47,260 nt of DNA from positions 1 through 47,260 of the forward strand of contig QPMI01000481.1 in NCBI GenBank assembly GCA_004431415.1, written 5' to 3'. Both the position numbers and the translations under genes were made by a program. Under the pieces are notes generated by a model. It searched no databases, was not told the origin of the DNA, and saw only the letters and a list, made by a program, of their open reading frames with translations. Positions 10,483 to 22,439 of the stretch are shown piece after piece. Origin of the DNA: Cyanophora paradoxa (taxonomy: Eukaryota > Glaucocystophyceae > Cyanophorales > Cyanophoraceae). Positions within the stretch are counted from its first letter, which is position 1. Every line of letters begins with the position of its first letter.

Positions 10483-13130
10483 TGTGCGGCCGCTAGGGCG
10501 GCGCTGTGTTGCAATTGCAGTATTCATGCATGGCAACCCCGGCGCTGCAGGGCAGGGTGCACGGGGCGGGGCGCGGGCGCCCGGGTGCGCGAGCCTGCTA
10601 TTTTTAGCTTCTCTGGGAACTCTTCTCTTTGTCGTCGGAACAATTGCTATTGCTATCTGAACAATTGCCGTTGCTCTCGGGACTCCTGATTTGGGATCTC
10701 CATGGGCTACACAACTTAACGTTTCACTTGATCATTAGTTCCCAGACCTACGAAGTTTCCAGTATGGAGAATTTGGAAGTTCTGTGTCCAGAGACCGTAA
10801 GACTATCTGATTCCGAGCTATTGGAAATGGGGGGGGCCCACTAGTGTATCTCGTAATTTCCTGCAATTGCCGGCTTCGTGACGTCGACGCTGGCTTCGTG
10901 CGTCACAGCTTGATTATTTTTTCTTACGCTTCGTGCGCATGCGTCCACTCGCCATCGACTCGCTGACGACTCGCTGACGATCGCGACTCGCGATCGAGCT
11001 CGCCCGGCCTCGCCGGCGCCGTCGAGGCGCGCCTGCAGTTTGATTTTTTTTAGAAGCGTGAAGCATTCGCTCAGCGGCTAACTTCAGTAATATACAAGCA
11101 GGGGGCAAGCCCCCCGCACCCCCCATTTACTGATGATCGATATCATGACCGTCGGACATAGCAATAGCGAAGCATGTATACGTAGATCTGCAGCTGAACT
11201 TCAATCGAGAAACGCGCAGCGTCGACGTCAGCGCCATATGCATACGCGCGCGTCGCGTCGGCCGCGCCGACTTCGATCTAGACTCTCAGATCTTGAGCTT
11301 CGTTACTAAGTTAAGATCTTTGGCTAGCTTTAGATCGGAACTGTTACAATTAGCTATTATTGCAAGGGGGAAAGAAGACCGAAGGTCTTCCCCCTTGCTT
11401 CCCGTTCCCTCGCTTCAGCCAAAAGTTTTCTATGAGGCCGTTTGCGAGGTCCAGTATGCAACACCAGAAAAAAATGGTGCTTTATTCGCGTTCCGATTGG
11501 CTGGGTGAACCGGTCAGCCCTCGACTTTGGAGCGTCAAACTCGAGGGGAAAAAGTGGTTTTCGAGGGGAAAACCAGCTTCTGTCTCACGTGCACTCCTCT
11601 AGCTTGTTCTACGTATACTGTATAGATCTGGGCTCTCCGGGCTTCTCCCTCGCGCGGCGCGGCGCTGCATCATAGCAACCACTTCTCCTTAGCTGTCTCC
11701 TCTAGTTTTAAAAATTCCCCTTCCTCGCACTGCGCCGCGTACGCCGCACGGTCCGCTTGCGCTGTTAACGTTGCCTAGCTACGTATACGTATACGCCGCT
11801 GATCGCAGCCGAGCACTGCGGCACGCCCGCTCAGCACGCGGCCGACATATGCATCGAGCTGATACGTATATACCGCAGAACCGCGTGCGCGTGCCCGCAG
11901 CCGAGTACGCCGGCCGGGCCGGGCGCGCGCGCAGTCGTACGCGTGCTGCGCGTGGATGCGCAGCCAAGATTGAGTTTGCACCGCAAAACCGCTTGCGCCG
12001 CTGCCAAGCTGCGCCGCTGATCGCAGCCGAGCTTGGCCGGCCGCCGGGCGTGCAGACTGTACTCTCTTGCTGCGCTCAGCACGCTGCCGACATCGAGTTC
12101 ATACCGCAGAACTGCTGCTCGACTGCCCGCAGCCGAGCACGCCGGCTGGGCCGAGTGCCGCGGTGCTCTTGTTGCGCTCGGCACGCCGCTGCTGAGGACC
12201 CAGTCCATCCCGTCCGCGGCTGGCACGTACTGCCGGTCATATATAATATGTGTCTATCTTTACTACTTCAACCTGCCGCGCGCGCTGGGCCGGGATCAAT
12301 CTACATCTGCCCCGTACATGTTCGTGCCACTACTACTCTTTCATTAGATCCCGATTCCCCCTTGCACCCCGGAGCGCCAAACGCGGCCGGGCCCTAGTAT
12401 ACTTCGATTCTTGCTCAGTTTGCCAGCTGCAGAACGACGTCGACGGACCGGACGTTTTCAGGACAAAGAATTCGAATAATCTTCCTCGGCTTCGTACGCG
12501 TCTTCCCGTTTGTATGACCATACATCTAGGAAAATCTTGTACCGCGTCCGCGAGAGACTGAGCATCCAATATGCATTTAGAGACGTACTAGCTCGTGTTT
12601 AGTGCTTCGGTCTCTCGCCAATCGCTCCCCTAGTTGTAGTGTTACTTGAGTGTACGCTCCCCCATTCTGTACCCTCTTACTTGAGTGTACCCTTGCCGAG
12701 TGGACCCCCCTGTTTCTCCTCCCCCCTCCCCCGTGACCGCGCGCGGTTGCGGGCCCCCGTCACGGCGTTTAATAATTAGTACTTCGCCAAAACTGCCACT
12801 TTAGCGGCTGGTAAATCTTTAGTAGGTCAGTCTTCGCAGGGCTTTTGTATGGCGGAGACGGGGCTACCCCTACAAATTCTCGGCTTTAGCAGGCGGGAAA
12901 TATTTAGTAGATCGCCCAAAAACTTTTAGTACTATAAATATGCAACCCACTAAATATTTCTAGCTCTCCAGTAAGTCCCGTAAGTCGTAAGTGGCAACCC
13001 TACCCGCCGGCGCCGGCGGGGCTGGAGCCTGGAGTCCCTGCAGCTGGACTCCCTGGAGCCTGGCGGGCAGTGGCGCCCGGCCCCACTGGCGGGCCACTGG
13101 CGGCCCCGCAGTTACCGCCGACACTGTGAC
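10483..13130. other. Non-coding stretch, no gene recognised
   Basis: Also present at 22440-25100. It contains a strong hairpin at 11362-11398, the palindromic string ACGTATACGTATACG near 11780 (also near 60), a hairpin GGGGGCAAGCCCCC near 11100, and a short segment 10816-10846 that resembles the reverse complement of 449-483. I see no convincing exons; short frames lack family similarity. Confidence 0.45.
11362..11398. repeat. Strong hairpin with A-rich bulge
   Basis: GCAAGGGGG(AAAG)AAGACC, loop GAA, GGTCTTCCCCCTTGC. The stem has 15 pairs with a four-base bulge and is identical in the copy at about 23326-23362. It could be a structured RNA element or a relic of a small inverted-repeat element. 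Confidence 0.75.
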
Positions 13131-13138
13131 AGCGGCCG

Positions 13139-14410
13139 AAGCGGCTGGCAGATCTTGCCATGTGTAAATTAGCTACCGTACCGGGTACCGGTGGGTTCTA
13201 GTAGACTCCTGGTACGGAACAGTCCTAGTAACTGCCGCCTAGTAACTGCCGCTACGAGTTATGGGCCTTAGGCGGAGTTTCCTGGCGAACTGGGGCCAAA
13301 CTCCAGGGGCCTGAAGCGGCTGGCAGATCTTGCCCTTATGTAAATTAGCTACCGGGTAGGTTCTAGTAGCCTCCTGGTACAGTCCTAGTAACCGCCGGCT
13401 AGTAAGTTAGCAGTAACTGCCAACAGCAGCTTTTATATAGCATGTGAAATATACCGGCACGTGCCCAATCGGAAAACACTGGCATTTTCAAGTCGAATTA
13501 GTACGGGGACCTCGACGGTCCCAGCGCAGTACTAATTTGAGTCAAAAGGTGTTCCCAGTCTAAAACTCGGCCGAGTTTTAGTCAATCGACTTGACTCGGA
13601 AAAAGTTTGTATGGCGGAAACTGCGCCTAAGGCCCATAACTCGTAGCGTGCCAACAGCAGCTTTTTAGCCTAGTAGTACCGTAGTACGGGGACCTCGATC
13701 GCGACGGTCCCAGCGCTGTACTAATTTGACTTGGAAGGTGTTCCCAGTGCAAAAACTCGGCCGAGTTTTAGTCAATCCACTTGACTCTTGGCAGCCCCCG
13801 CGGCCGGAGTGCTGCCAGCCTGTGCCAGGCTGGTGTCTAGAGCAGTGAATTTAAAATTTCACTTTCGCAAATTGCAAAATGAAAATTTACATATTAATTT
13901 TCAGAAAACTTTCACTGCCAAAAAGAGCACTGAAAACTTTCAATATTTGCAAGGGGGGTACCGTTGAAGCTGCTTTTTGGGGGGGTGTAACCGGGTGTTT
14001 CATGATCACGCCAAATTGGAGGGTCAAACACGCCAGAAGACGAGACGAGACGAGAAAGTTTTCGAAAGTTTACTGAAAGTTTTCAGGGTGCTTCTGGAAT
14101 AATAAAATTTCACAAACACTTTTTTTTCGATCCGTGGGGCCGCCATGGGGCATGATCGATCGGAATTATGTGGAACGGGCGGGATTCGAAGGCGTGATGG
14201 TCTAGAGACTGTGGCCGGTAATTCACAAAAAAAAGACTTGACTCGGAAAACGCTTGTACATGTATGGCGGAAACTGCGCCTAAGGCCCATAACTCGTAGC
14301 GTACCGAACGATAAGTCGGTAACCCGAGGCCGGCCGTACGGTAACTAGTAAGCTTCCACTGTCGGTGTCGGTGTCGCAAATCGATATCGGTGTCGGTGTC
14401 GCAAATCAAG
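13139..14410. repeat. Nested direct and inverted repeats (non-coding)
   Basis: Several short families recur: GCGGCTGGCAGATCTTGCC with TAAATTAGCTACC at 13142 and 13315; GTACGGGGACCTCG...GGTCCCAGCGC at 13502 and 13685; the 20-bp perfect palindrome TAAAACTCGGCCGAGTTTTA at 13561-13580, with an 18-bp core again at 13752-13769; TATGGCGGAAACTGCGCC plus TAAGGCCCATAACTCGTAGC at about 13608 and 14259, inverted at 13250-13274; and GTGTCGGTGTCGCAAATC twice at 14360-14408. The block looks like layered remnants of small non-autonomous elements; no transposase is present. It is duplicated at about 25110-26380. Confidence 0.75.
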
Positions 14411-14781
14411 GTGCGCTGCCGCAGTGCTTGCCAAAGTTGGTCGAGGTGACCATAAGTGCGCACACGTGCGTGCACCTCGACGTGCTGCTAAGTTGTGCTA
14501 ACTGCCAACTTCGGACTCCGGGACGGGACGCCAGCTGCAGTCGCTGATCTTTTCACAGACTCGCTGTCAATCATGTTCTCGTGTGCGCATGCGTCGACAG
14601 CGTATCATAGTATGCAAATTATGTAGATGTGCCGTAATCCGGATCGACGCAGATGAAGCCGGAAACTACCTCAATTCGATCTTCGCGTCAACGACTCCCC
14701 CGCGTATCCCATCTCATTACTCCTTATTACTGTATTCGAAAGCCTTGACGAGTTGTACGCAGGCCGGCATGGCAGACCCAT

Positions 14782-16613
<1,832 letters not shown>

Positions 16614-16675
16614 ATCTAGAGTAACGTTCACATCAATCACCTCGTTTTGAGCAATCGCAATTCCGGATTCAGTCA

Positions 16676-18400
16676 TCCTGGCGGAGGCCTTGGGCCATTA
16701 AAGAGGCTGGCTACCGCAGTGCGATAAGGAGTGCCGGGGCTACAAGAGGGAATGGTGGGAGGGAAGGGGGCGTGGGGTGGGGGGGGGGGGGGGGGGGGGG
16801 GTGGGAGGGAGGAGGATCGAGCCGGCGCGCCTTCGTCACCGCCGCCGCCTCCCCGCCTCCTTCCTCTTCTCGGCGAGCTCCCTGCCCCGAGCCGAGCCGC
16901 CGCGCCGGACGGAGGAGGAAGATGCACCGGTTGGGCGCGGAGGCGCTGGTCGGCGTAGCGCGCGCGGCCTCGCGCCGCCTCCGCTCCGCCCGCTGAGCCT
17001 GGGGCGGCCGCTCCGACTCGGTTTCCGCCCCGCGTCGCCCGGCGAGAGCGGCGAGGGCACGGGTGGGGGATGCGGGGCACCGTTGGTGAAGTCGAGGTGG
17101 ATGGCGGCCGGGGCGACGCTGGGAGGCTCTCCACGGAGACGCTCAGCACGTACGTCCCGCTGGCCTGCAGGGGTCCCAGTGTGAGGGGGCCGGGCGGGGG
17201 GCGGGGACAGGAGCAGGGAAGCACCCGTCGCCGATGGTGAGGCCGGACAGCACGACGCTCGCGTGCCCCGCCGGCCACGCCACCGGCCCCGCCGCCGCCG
17301 CCACCTGGGACGCCGGGCCCTCCGGTCCGCGGCACGGCCGCCCGAGGCGGAGACAAAGCAGGCGAGGCGGAGGGGCGGGGCGGGTGGCGCCGGTGCGGGG
17401 TTCTCGAAGCGGTCGAGGAGCTCGAGGGCGAGGCTTGGGAGCGCGGCGCCCGTCCCCAGCTGCAGCCCCGTCGCCCCGCCCTCCGCCGCCACCCGCAGCG
17501 CGTGCGGCGCCCCTGCAGGCGGCCTCGGCTCTCGGGCCGAGCAGGAGGGGCGGGGGAGGGGCGCGCGGACCGGGCGGACGGTGAGGTCGCAGGCGGCGGG
17601 GGCGACGGAGGCGTCTGGCGCGCCGCTCGCGGCGAGGCCGAATCGCCTCCCGCAGGGCCGGCACCTCCCGGAACACGTACCCTGGCGCCTCCCCGGGCAC
17701 CTGCGCGCCCTCAGGGGCGGGGCGGAGACGCGGATGGGGGCAGGGCGGGGCGCCTCGTCGGGGAGCCGCAGAGGGGCCCCCGTCTCCGAGAGCACCTCCG
17801 CCTGCGGGGACCGTGGGGGGCGAAGAGTACGGGGGGGCGTGGAGGGAAGGGGGCGGGGCGTGGAGGGCAGGGGCCGGGGCGGCTCACAGGGATGTCGGGG
17901 AGCGTGGCGCCGGCCTCGCAGGCGAGGGCGCCCGGCGGGAGGCGCAGGACGACGCGCTCCGCCCGCTCCGCCGCCGGCACCACCCGCACCGATACCGCCG
18001 CCGCCTCCACCTCCTGGGCGCCCTGCTCAGGCGAGGGTAGGCGAGGCGCGGCAGAGGGCCGGGGCGCACGGGCCGGGGGGCGGAGGCGGCGGGGCGGCGG
18101 CGGACGGCGGAGGGGCGGCGGGGACGAGGGCGAAGCGGATGGAGTGGACGCCGGCCTCGCGCGCAGGCGGCTCCGGTCCCGCTGCTGGCCGAGCGGGCGG
18201 GCGGGCGGGCCGGCGCGGTCAGGCGAAGCGGGGGCGACTGGAGGGGGCGGGGGGCGGACCAGGGAGGCGCGGAGGAGGCGAGGGGGGCGACGCCGGCCTT
18301 GAGGGGATGCGGATGGGGAGGCGGGGGCCGACGTGCACGGCGCCGGCGGCCGAGGCGGCCACCGATCGGGAGCCATCCTCGTCGAGCGCCCGCGGCCCGC
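16676..18400 (-). pseudogene. GC-rich beta-repeat gene, truncated at duplication junction
   Basis: Duplicate of the 3' part of the gene at about 28590-30315, reading on the minus strand. Its 5' part ends at 18400, where the duplicated F-box-like exon and array begin. On the minus strand the open frame happens to run across the junction (from about 18518, MVDGEASLSLDTRSSR..., into ALDEDGSRSVAAS), so a chimeric product is formally possible. The exon and intron layout is as in the right copy. Confidence 0.55.
16779..16801. repeat. Poly-G tract
   Basis: 23 consecutive G residues (15 in the duplicate at 28695-28709), embedded in further GGGAGGGAGG runs: a strong G-quadruplex candidate just 3' of the minus-strand GC-rich gene and 3' of the plus-strand discoidin gene. 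Confidence 0.9.
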
Positions 18401-18405
18401 ATTGA

Positions 18406-18500
18406 ATGCAAGAGCTTCCGGGCGAGCTAGCGATGGTGCTCCTGGTCAAGCTTTCGTTTGTAGAGCGCGTCCGGCTCGAGCGCGTGTCGAGGGAGAGACT
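18406..18500 (+). pseudogene. F-box-like exon, copy 3 (lacks upstream half)
   Basis: Starts five bases inside the duplication junction at 18401. It contains only the second of the two F-box-like repeats, with the same MQELPGELAMVLLVKLSF start. The sequence to its left belongs to the truncated GC-rich minus-strand gene, so whatever upstream control copies 1 and 2 have is absent here. Confidence 0.4.
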
Positions 18501-18561
18501 AGCCTCGCCATCGACCACAGGCTCGCAGAGCTCACAGGCTGCCAGACGACGCGGCTCACGG

Positions 18562-19440
18562 GACGGGGCGGAAGTGCGGCGGGCGGCGGCGCAGCTCGCG
18601 GCGAGACGGAGGCGTGGCGGATGGCGGCGCAGCTCGTCGGGCGAGAAGGAGGCGTGGCGGATGGCGGCGCAGCTCGTCGGGCGAGAAGGAGGCGTGGCGG
18701 ACGGCGGCGCGGCTCACCGCACGGAGCGCGGCTTGCCGTACAGGGCGGGGGCTCGGCGGGCGGCGGCGCGGCTCACCGCACGGCGCCGGGGCTCGGCGGG
18801 CGGCGGCGCGGCTCACCGCACGGAGCGCGGCTTGCCGTACAGGGCGGGGGCTCGGCGGGCGGCGGCGCGGCTCACCGCACGAGGCGGAGGCTTGGCGAGT
18901 GCCGGCGCGGCTCGCCGGGCGGGCGGAGACTCGTCGGGCGGCGGCGCAGCTCGACGGGCGGGGCGGGGACGCGGCGGCCGCGGGCAGCGGCCCGGCTCGA
19001 CGGGCGGGGCGGGGCGCGGGGGCGGCGGCGCGGCACGCCGGGCGGGGCGGAGACTCGGCGGGCGGCGGCGCGGCTCGACGGGCCGGGCGACGGCGCGGCT
19101 CGCCGGGCGGGGCGGAGACTCGTCGGACGGCGGCGCAGCTCGACGGGTAGGGTGCGGACGCGGCGGGCGGCGGCGCGGCACGCCGGGCGGGCGGGGACGC
19201 GGCGGGCGGCGGCGCGGCTCGCCGGGCGGGCGGCGGCCCGGCGGGCGACGGCGGGGCTCGCCGGCGGGGCGGAGACTCGTCGGGCGGCGGCGCAGCTCGA
19301 CGGGCGGGGCGGGGACGCGGCGGGCGGCGGCGCGGCTCGACGGGCGGGCGGCGGCGCGGCGGGCGGCTTTGCGGACGGCGGCGCGGGTCGCAGGACGGGG
19401 CGGCGGCGCGGCGGGCAACAGCTCCGCGGCAGGACTTGCC
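18562..19440. repeat. 40-bp GC-rich minisatellite array, copy 3
   Basis: Same array in the right 12-kb copy. It is shorter by several whole units, for example the block between the GTCGGGCGAGAAGG units and the CACCGCACGAGG unit. It is flanked by the same sequences as copies 1 and 2. Confidence 0.85.
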
Positions 19441-21141
19441 GCACGGGGCGGGGGCTCTGCGGCTTCAAGGCTAGTTACCACGCGTGTCAAAATAGGTTGC
19501 TCTGACGTACTGCTTCATGGCTGGCTGCGCGAGAATGCGCACTGTGGCACTGCAGATCTAGAACAGAATCAGATGCACCCCTTCCCCTTCGTGTCCGGAT
19601 CCTAGAGCCTCGAAGAAGATTCACGCTTAAATAACTAAGTTTATTGAAAGGGAGATGTTTATAGCATATAATTATATGAGATGTGCTGGGTGACATAGTG
19701 CCGCACTATCACTTTTAAGTTGACAAGCCGAAAGTACGACTTCAACTTCTCACATCACACTGACTCATGATCAGTGATCATGATCGAGATTGAACGTGCC
19801 GCACGTTCGCGCAGGATGCAAATCGGACAGCATGATGAACATCCATTATACTTTCATTTAACTCAGTGAGTCCAGCGAGAATGCGGCCAGGTGGCTTGCT
19901 CTAACATCGAGCCCTTCGAGAGCCCGTGCTGTGGCGTGTGCGCAGGGCCTGGGCTCGATACTAGACAGCGAAACAATCACTTTTCAAACATTATACAAGA
20001 TCCTGCCACTAGACAGAGCGGCGCGCGCCCTGAACTGTCCACTCGCATGAGATTCTCCAGTGGGGTCCGTGACAGACTCGGATCAAATCGAGCGCCCGAA
20101 GGCCACGACGAGGCAGGCGTATATCTATGCACCGTATTAGCACTTCTATGAAGAAGAGAGCAAAATGCTGCGATACGGGCGCAAGCGCACTGGCACGCAC
20201 GGCAGCGCGTCGTGGAATCTGTGTGGTGGGGTCAGTTCAAAGGCGCGTGGCCGAGCCAGCGACGCGCGACAGTAGCGCAAACTCCTGCAGTGCGTGCAAT
20301 CTGCGTATGTGGTCAGTGCAGTCTCGCACGCCGCCCCGGCGGACGGTGGGCCGGGCTCTCAACGCGGCCGGCCGCGGTGTCCGATTGACGTCCGGCGGCG
20401 GCGACGTCCGGCTTCAGTCGGCCGTCGGCTAGCTGTAGGTCAGGCTGACGGCAGGCTGACGTCGACGGCAGGCTGTTGGACGCAAGCGCTGTTGTCTGGA
20501 AGCACGCCAGGCGGCCCAGCTGCTACAGTCGGCTACAGCTGCTGCGGCCCTCTGCATGGTAAACGCTAACGGCTCGTTAAGCTCGGCTCGCAGCCGGGGC
20601 GGCTGGTCCGGGGTATACGTAGATCCTCGCTAACGGCCAGCAGCTTCAAACAGCGGGCCAACCTGCACCTAACTCGCGCTTGAGCAGCGTCTTGAACAGC
20701 GTCTAGGGACCTCTAGCGAGCTGCTGTGCCTTGCTCTCGCGCAGGGAAGCCGCGGCAGTCGGCTGCAGCCGGGTTTTGAACAGCCCAGGTCCGACGGCCC
20801 GTCCCCGGCGGGCTGCCGAGCGCTCATGTGCTCTTTGCTTCCCAGAGCGCTCCTAGAAGCGGGCGGCTTCCTCGCCGAGCGCCGAGCGGCATTTTCCGCG
20901 GTCTCGCAAGGTTCGACCGGCAACCCTCGCGTAAATCTTGCCTCGCGAGGCGCCGCGGTCGTTTTATGTGCTCGTTGCGCTGAACATGTTGCGCAGGAGC
21001 GGTCGGTGGACGTGCGCTCGTCTGTTCCGTTGAGTCCATCCGGCCGCTCGCTTGAGTGAGCGCTCCAGCCCTGCGGTCTCCGCTCGCTTGAGTGAGCGTC
21101 GTGGTCTCCGCGCTCGAAGAGTGATCTTCGTTGCGCAGGAC

Positions 21142-22439
21142 ATGGGCGATAAGCGCGAGGCGGCGGCCGCGGTTCCGGAGGCGACAGCCGCGCCGGTGTT
21201 CAAGGAGCTCGAGGTACTGCCCCCGCCTATTTCTCAACGAGTCTGACACGCAGTTTTAGCCCGCGCGGAAGCGCCGCAGGAGGACGCAACCCGCACGCGG
21301 CGGTCCGACGGCCCAGACTTTGACCCTTGCTGCACCCGACTTCCTCTGTTGCGAAACGGTGCGGTCCTCACCTTAACGCTTCCCCCTCCATCTGAATCTG
21401 ACTTCCGCACAGGAACCTGTGGGCTACTTGAAATTCACTCACATCTTGCCCTTCCTCAAGGACGGGCTCAAGGTGCGGCTCTTCGTTGCCAAGATCGACG
21501 TCTACGTCGTCGACGAAGGGTTCTTCTTCGTCGGCATCGGCATTCTAGTGCCCAAGGTGCGGCAAGATGAACCTCCCCCCTCCCCTTCCCCCCCCCCCTC
21601 GCCCCACGTCGCCCCCGCAGTACACCCTCCTAGCTATATCTAGATGCCCTACCCCGCCCCGCCTCCGCTCCGCCCCCTCCGGGCCCCCGGTGGGGGTACG
21701 CCTTCGCCGGCGTCTTCGGACAAGGTACCCCCGGTAGCTGGGGTCCCTTGGTCCGACGGCGCTGGTGAGGGCGTACCCCCTCGCGCGGGCCCCGATCGGG
21801 CACTAGCTCTAGATGCCCCTACTTACCCGCCCCCTCCGGGCCCCGGTGGGGGTACGCCTTCGCCGGCGTCTTCGGACAAGGTACCCCCGGTAGCTGGGTC
21901 CCTTGGTCCGACGGCGCTGGTGAGGGCGTACCCCCTCGCGCGGGCCCCGATCGGGCACTAGCTCTAGATGCCCTACTTACCCGCCCCTCCGGCCCCCGGT
22001 GGGGTACGCCTTCGCCGGCGTCTTCGGACAAGGTACCCCCGGTAGCTGGGGTCCTTGGTCCGAAGGCGCTGGTGAGGGCGTACCCCCTCGCGCGGGCCGC
22101 GTCGGGGCGCTAGCTTCATAGCTAAACGCCGTACCCCTCTTCAGTTGGGCCACATACTGACTCCATTTCAGTTGGGCGAAGCTGAGGAGCCCTCGGACGT
22201 CGTCAAGTTGGTTGTGCTTGCCGAAGGCAAAGCTGACGAGGACGTGCTGGGCAGAAAGGTAGCTCTGTCACTCCCCTCGAGGTTTATTCAGTTCATTCAC
22301 GTCTAGCGTGCAGATCCCCGAGGATATCACGGAGTTGCCTGGCAACGAAGAGCTCACTACTTTCAGTGGGCTGGAAGGCCGAGTGGTCTTCTGGCCCAAG
22401 GCCCTCCTTTCCCTCCTCCGCAGTGCTAGCTCTAGATAG
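21142..22439 (+). CDS. Four-exon gene of unknown function, copy C (intact)
   Basis: Exons 21142-21213 (24 codons, MGDKREAAAAVPEATAAP...), 21413-21556 (48 codons, starting EPVGYLKFTHILPFLKDG), 22172-22258 (29 codons) and 22314-22439 (41 codons plus TAG). Introns are GT-AG and all in phase 0, giving a 142-residue protein. Exon 2 is strongly alternating hydrophobic (RLFVAKIDVYVVDEGFFFVG), suggesting a beta-sheet core. Exons 3 and 4 are acidic and hydrophobic, ending WPKALLSLLRSASSR. There is no signal peptide or clear membrane helix, and I recognise no family. The start is chosen because it follows the twin palindromic elements and keeps the frame into exon 2. Three tandem copies suggest dosage or selection on the locus, but only this copy reads cleanly. 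Confidence 0.65.
21677..22105. repeat. 159-bp intronic tandem repeat, copy C
   Basis: Third copy of the intronic repeat, about three units, with shortened homopolymers compared with copy B, so it is not open in one frame. Confidence 0.8.

Noticed and set aside
13139-14410. CRISPR array
   Set aside because: Repeats are irregular in spacing and type; no regular repeat-spacer pattern and no cas genes.
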